Assembly: GCA_031422195.1 (NCBI GenBank)
Contig: JANOPZ010000142.1
Span: 1-15,061 of the forward strand
From: JALOTE01 sp031422195
GTDB taxonomy: Bacteria > Pseudomonadota > Alphaproteobacteria > Rhizobiales > Rhizobiaceae
Length of the DNA stretch: 15,061 bases
Reading direction: 5' to 3'
Position numbers and translations under genes: made by a program. The notes under the pieces are model-generated. The model had not been told where the DNA came from and made no database searches. It saw nothing but the letters and a program-made list of their open reading frames with translations. The first letter of the stretch is position 1. Every line of letters starts with the position of its first letter. Below are positions 14,283 to 15,061 of this stretch, one piece after another.

Positions 14283-15061
14283 CTAAGTGCCGGGTTTTGG
14301 CAGGTATATCACAGCTTTTAGGCCTGGCTCATTATCGCTTAATTCAAGCCAGCCACCATGGGCTTCGGCAATTGCTTTGACCAAACTTAAACCCAGCCCG
14401 GTACCGCTACTTGAACGGCTGACATCAAGACGCATAAAGCGTTCCATTGCGGTCTTTCTTAAATGCTTTGGAATGCCCACACCTTCATCAGTTACAGAGA
14501 TGGCAATTTTATTGTTTGTCGCCAGTGTGAGCGCAACCTCGATTTTTTGGTTGTCAGGTCCTGCGTGGTTAAGTGCGTTTTCGATTAGGTTCAAAACTGC
14601 TTGGGCAATCAATTCGCGGTTTACAGCCAATGCAACGGGTTGATTTGCGACAAACACAAGCGCAACGCTTTGGGCTTCAGCTGCTGGTTCCATGAGTTCC
14701 ACGACATCTGATAAAATTGGATCCAGCTCAATAATGTCCCGATTGGCCAAAACGCTTCCAGATTCTAGTTTTGAGATGGTTAGGATGGCATTGAAAGTTC
14801 GAATTAACGCTTCAGTTTCTTGAAGGTTGCTTTGCAGTGTTGCCTTCAAGTATTTTGCGTCTTTTTTCCCAGCCAACGCGTTTTCAGTTCGAGCTTGTAA
14901 ACGTGCTAATGGTGTTTTCAGGTCATGTGCCACGTTGTTTGAAATGTCACGAACACCGCTATTCAAAGTTTCAATCCGATCGAGCAGGCTGTTTAAGCTT
15001 AATGCCAGGCGGTCAAATTCATCGCCGCTTTTACCTGCTGGCAGCCGCCTTGACAGGTCGC
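14283..15061 (-). CDS. HAMP-type sensor histidine kinase, 5' part outside the window
   Basis: The gene is open to the window edge (last whole codon at 15059-15057), giving 258 visible C-terminal residues. The visible N-terminal part, D-L-S-R-R-L-P...G-D-E-F-D-R-L followed by S-L-N-S-L-L-D-R-I, is the end of a HAMP linker. The phosphoacceptor region follows directly: V-A-H-D-L-K-T-P-L-A-R-L, with the histidine in H-D-L-K-T-P. The ATPase domain has N-L-I-E-N-A-L-N-H-A (N box), D-E-G-V-G-I-P (G1) and G-T-G-L-G-L-S-L (G2). This is the common periplasmic-sensing kinase layout; the signal-binding domain and any response regulator lie upstream, outside the window. An internal TTG at 14966 is not the real start because the HAMP sequence continues in frame before it. 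It ends one base from the stop of the convergent PleC-like kinase, with no room for a terminator between them. Confidence 0.9.
   Translation of the reverse strand, partial: DLSRRLPAGKSGDEFDRLALSLNSLLDRIETLNSGVRDISNNVAHDLKTPLARLQARTENALAGKKDAKYLKATLQSNLQETEALIRTFNAILTISKLESGSVLANRDIIELDPILSDVVELMEPAAEAQSVALVFVANQPVALAVNRELIAQAVLNLIENALNHAGPDNQKIEVALTLATNNKIAISVTDEGVGIPKHLRKTAMERFMRLDVSRSSSGTGLGLSLVKAIAEAHGGWLELSDNEPGLKAVIYLPKPGT

Noticed and set aside
1..15061. Defence system, prophage, mobile element or CRISPR array
   Set aside because: I looked for spaced direct repeats, integrase or transposase motifs, and clusters of unknown genes with defence-type domains. None is present; nearly all of the window is covered by ordinary conserved genes.

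Overview
The window looks like an ordinary chromosomal stretch of an alphaproteobacterium, most likely of the Rhizobiales/Hyphomicrobiales. The basis is protein-level resemblance from memory, not a database search: a one-repeat Sel1-type protein, a DUF2147 exported protein, a long-form AMP nucleosidase, ETF-ubiquinone oxidoreductase, a family-4-like uracil-DNA glycosylase, PepN and a PleC/DivJ-type histidine kinase. Base composition is moderate, with GC apparently near 50%. I see no insertion sequence, phage gene, CRISPR array, tRNA or rRNA.

Layout. Positions 1-242 hold the 3' end of a membrane protein (Pr6Pr-like) whose reading frame is broken or shifted near position 70. A short Sel1-type gene lies on the minus strand at 361-621. 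A 429-bp stretch without a convincing gene follows, then a small exported DUF2147 protein with a strong terminator. A glutathione S-transferase on the minus strand diverges from two tiny, closely spaced ORFs (2335-2675) that encode exported or membrane peptides I do not recognise. These lead into AMP nucleosidase (amn).

From 4246 to 9109: ETF-ubiquinone oxidoreductase (minus) converges on amn and diverges from a uracil-DNA glycosylase gene. That gene runs at its stop codon into a 17-bp tandem repeat. An MFS transporter follows, overlapping tail-to-tail with a DMT/EamA transporter on the minus strand.

From 9219 to the end: pepN, then a large membrane histidine kinase with two PAS-like domains. 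It meets, with one base between them, the 3' part of a second HAMP-type histidine kinase on the minus strand that runs off the window.

The genes are mostly single units of unrelated housekeeping function: nucleotide salvage, electron transfer to ubiquinone, base-excision repair, transport, peptide turnover and signalling. I find no convincing new multi-gene system. The points most worth a second look are the tandem small ORFs upstream of amn, the 17-bp repeat fused to the glycosylase stop codon, the broken membrane gene at the left edge, and possible CtrA-type motifs in front of the PleC-like kinase.
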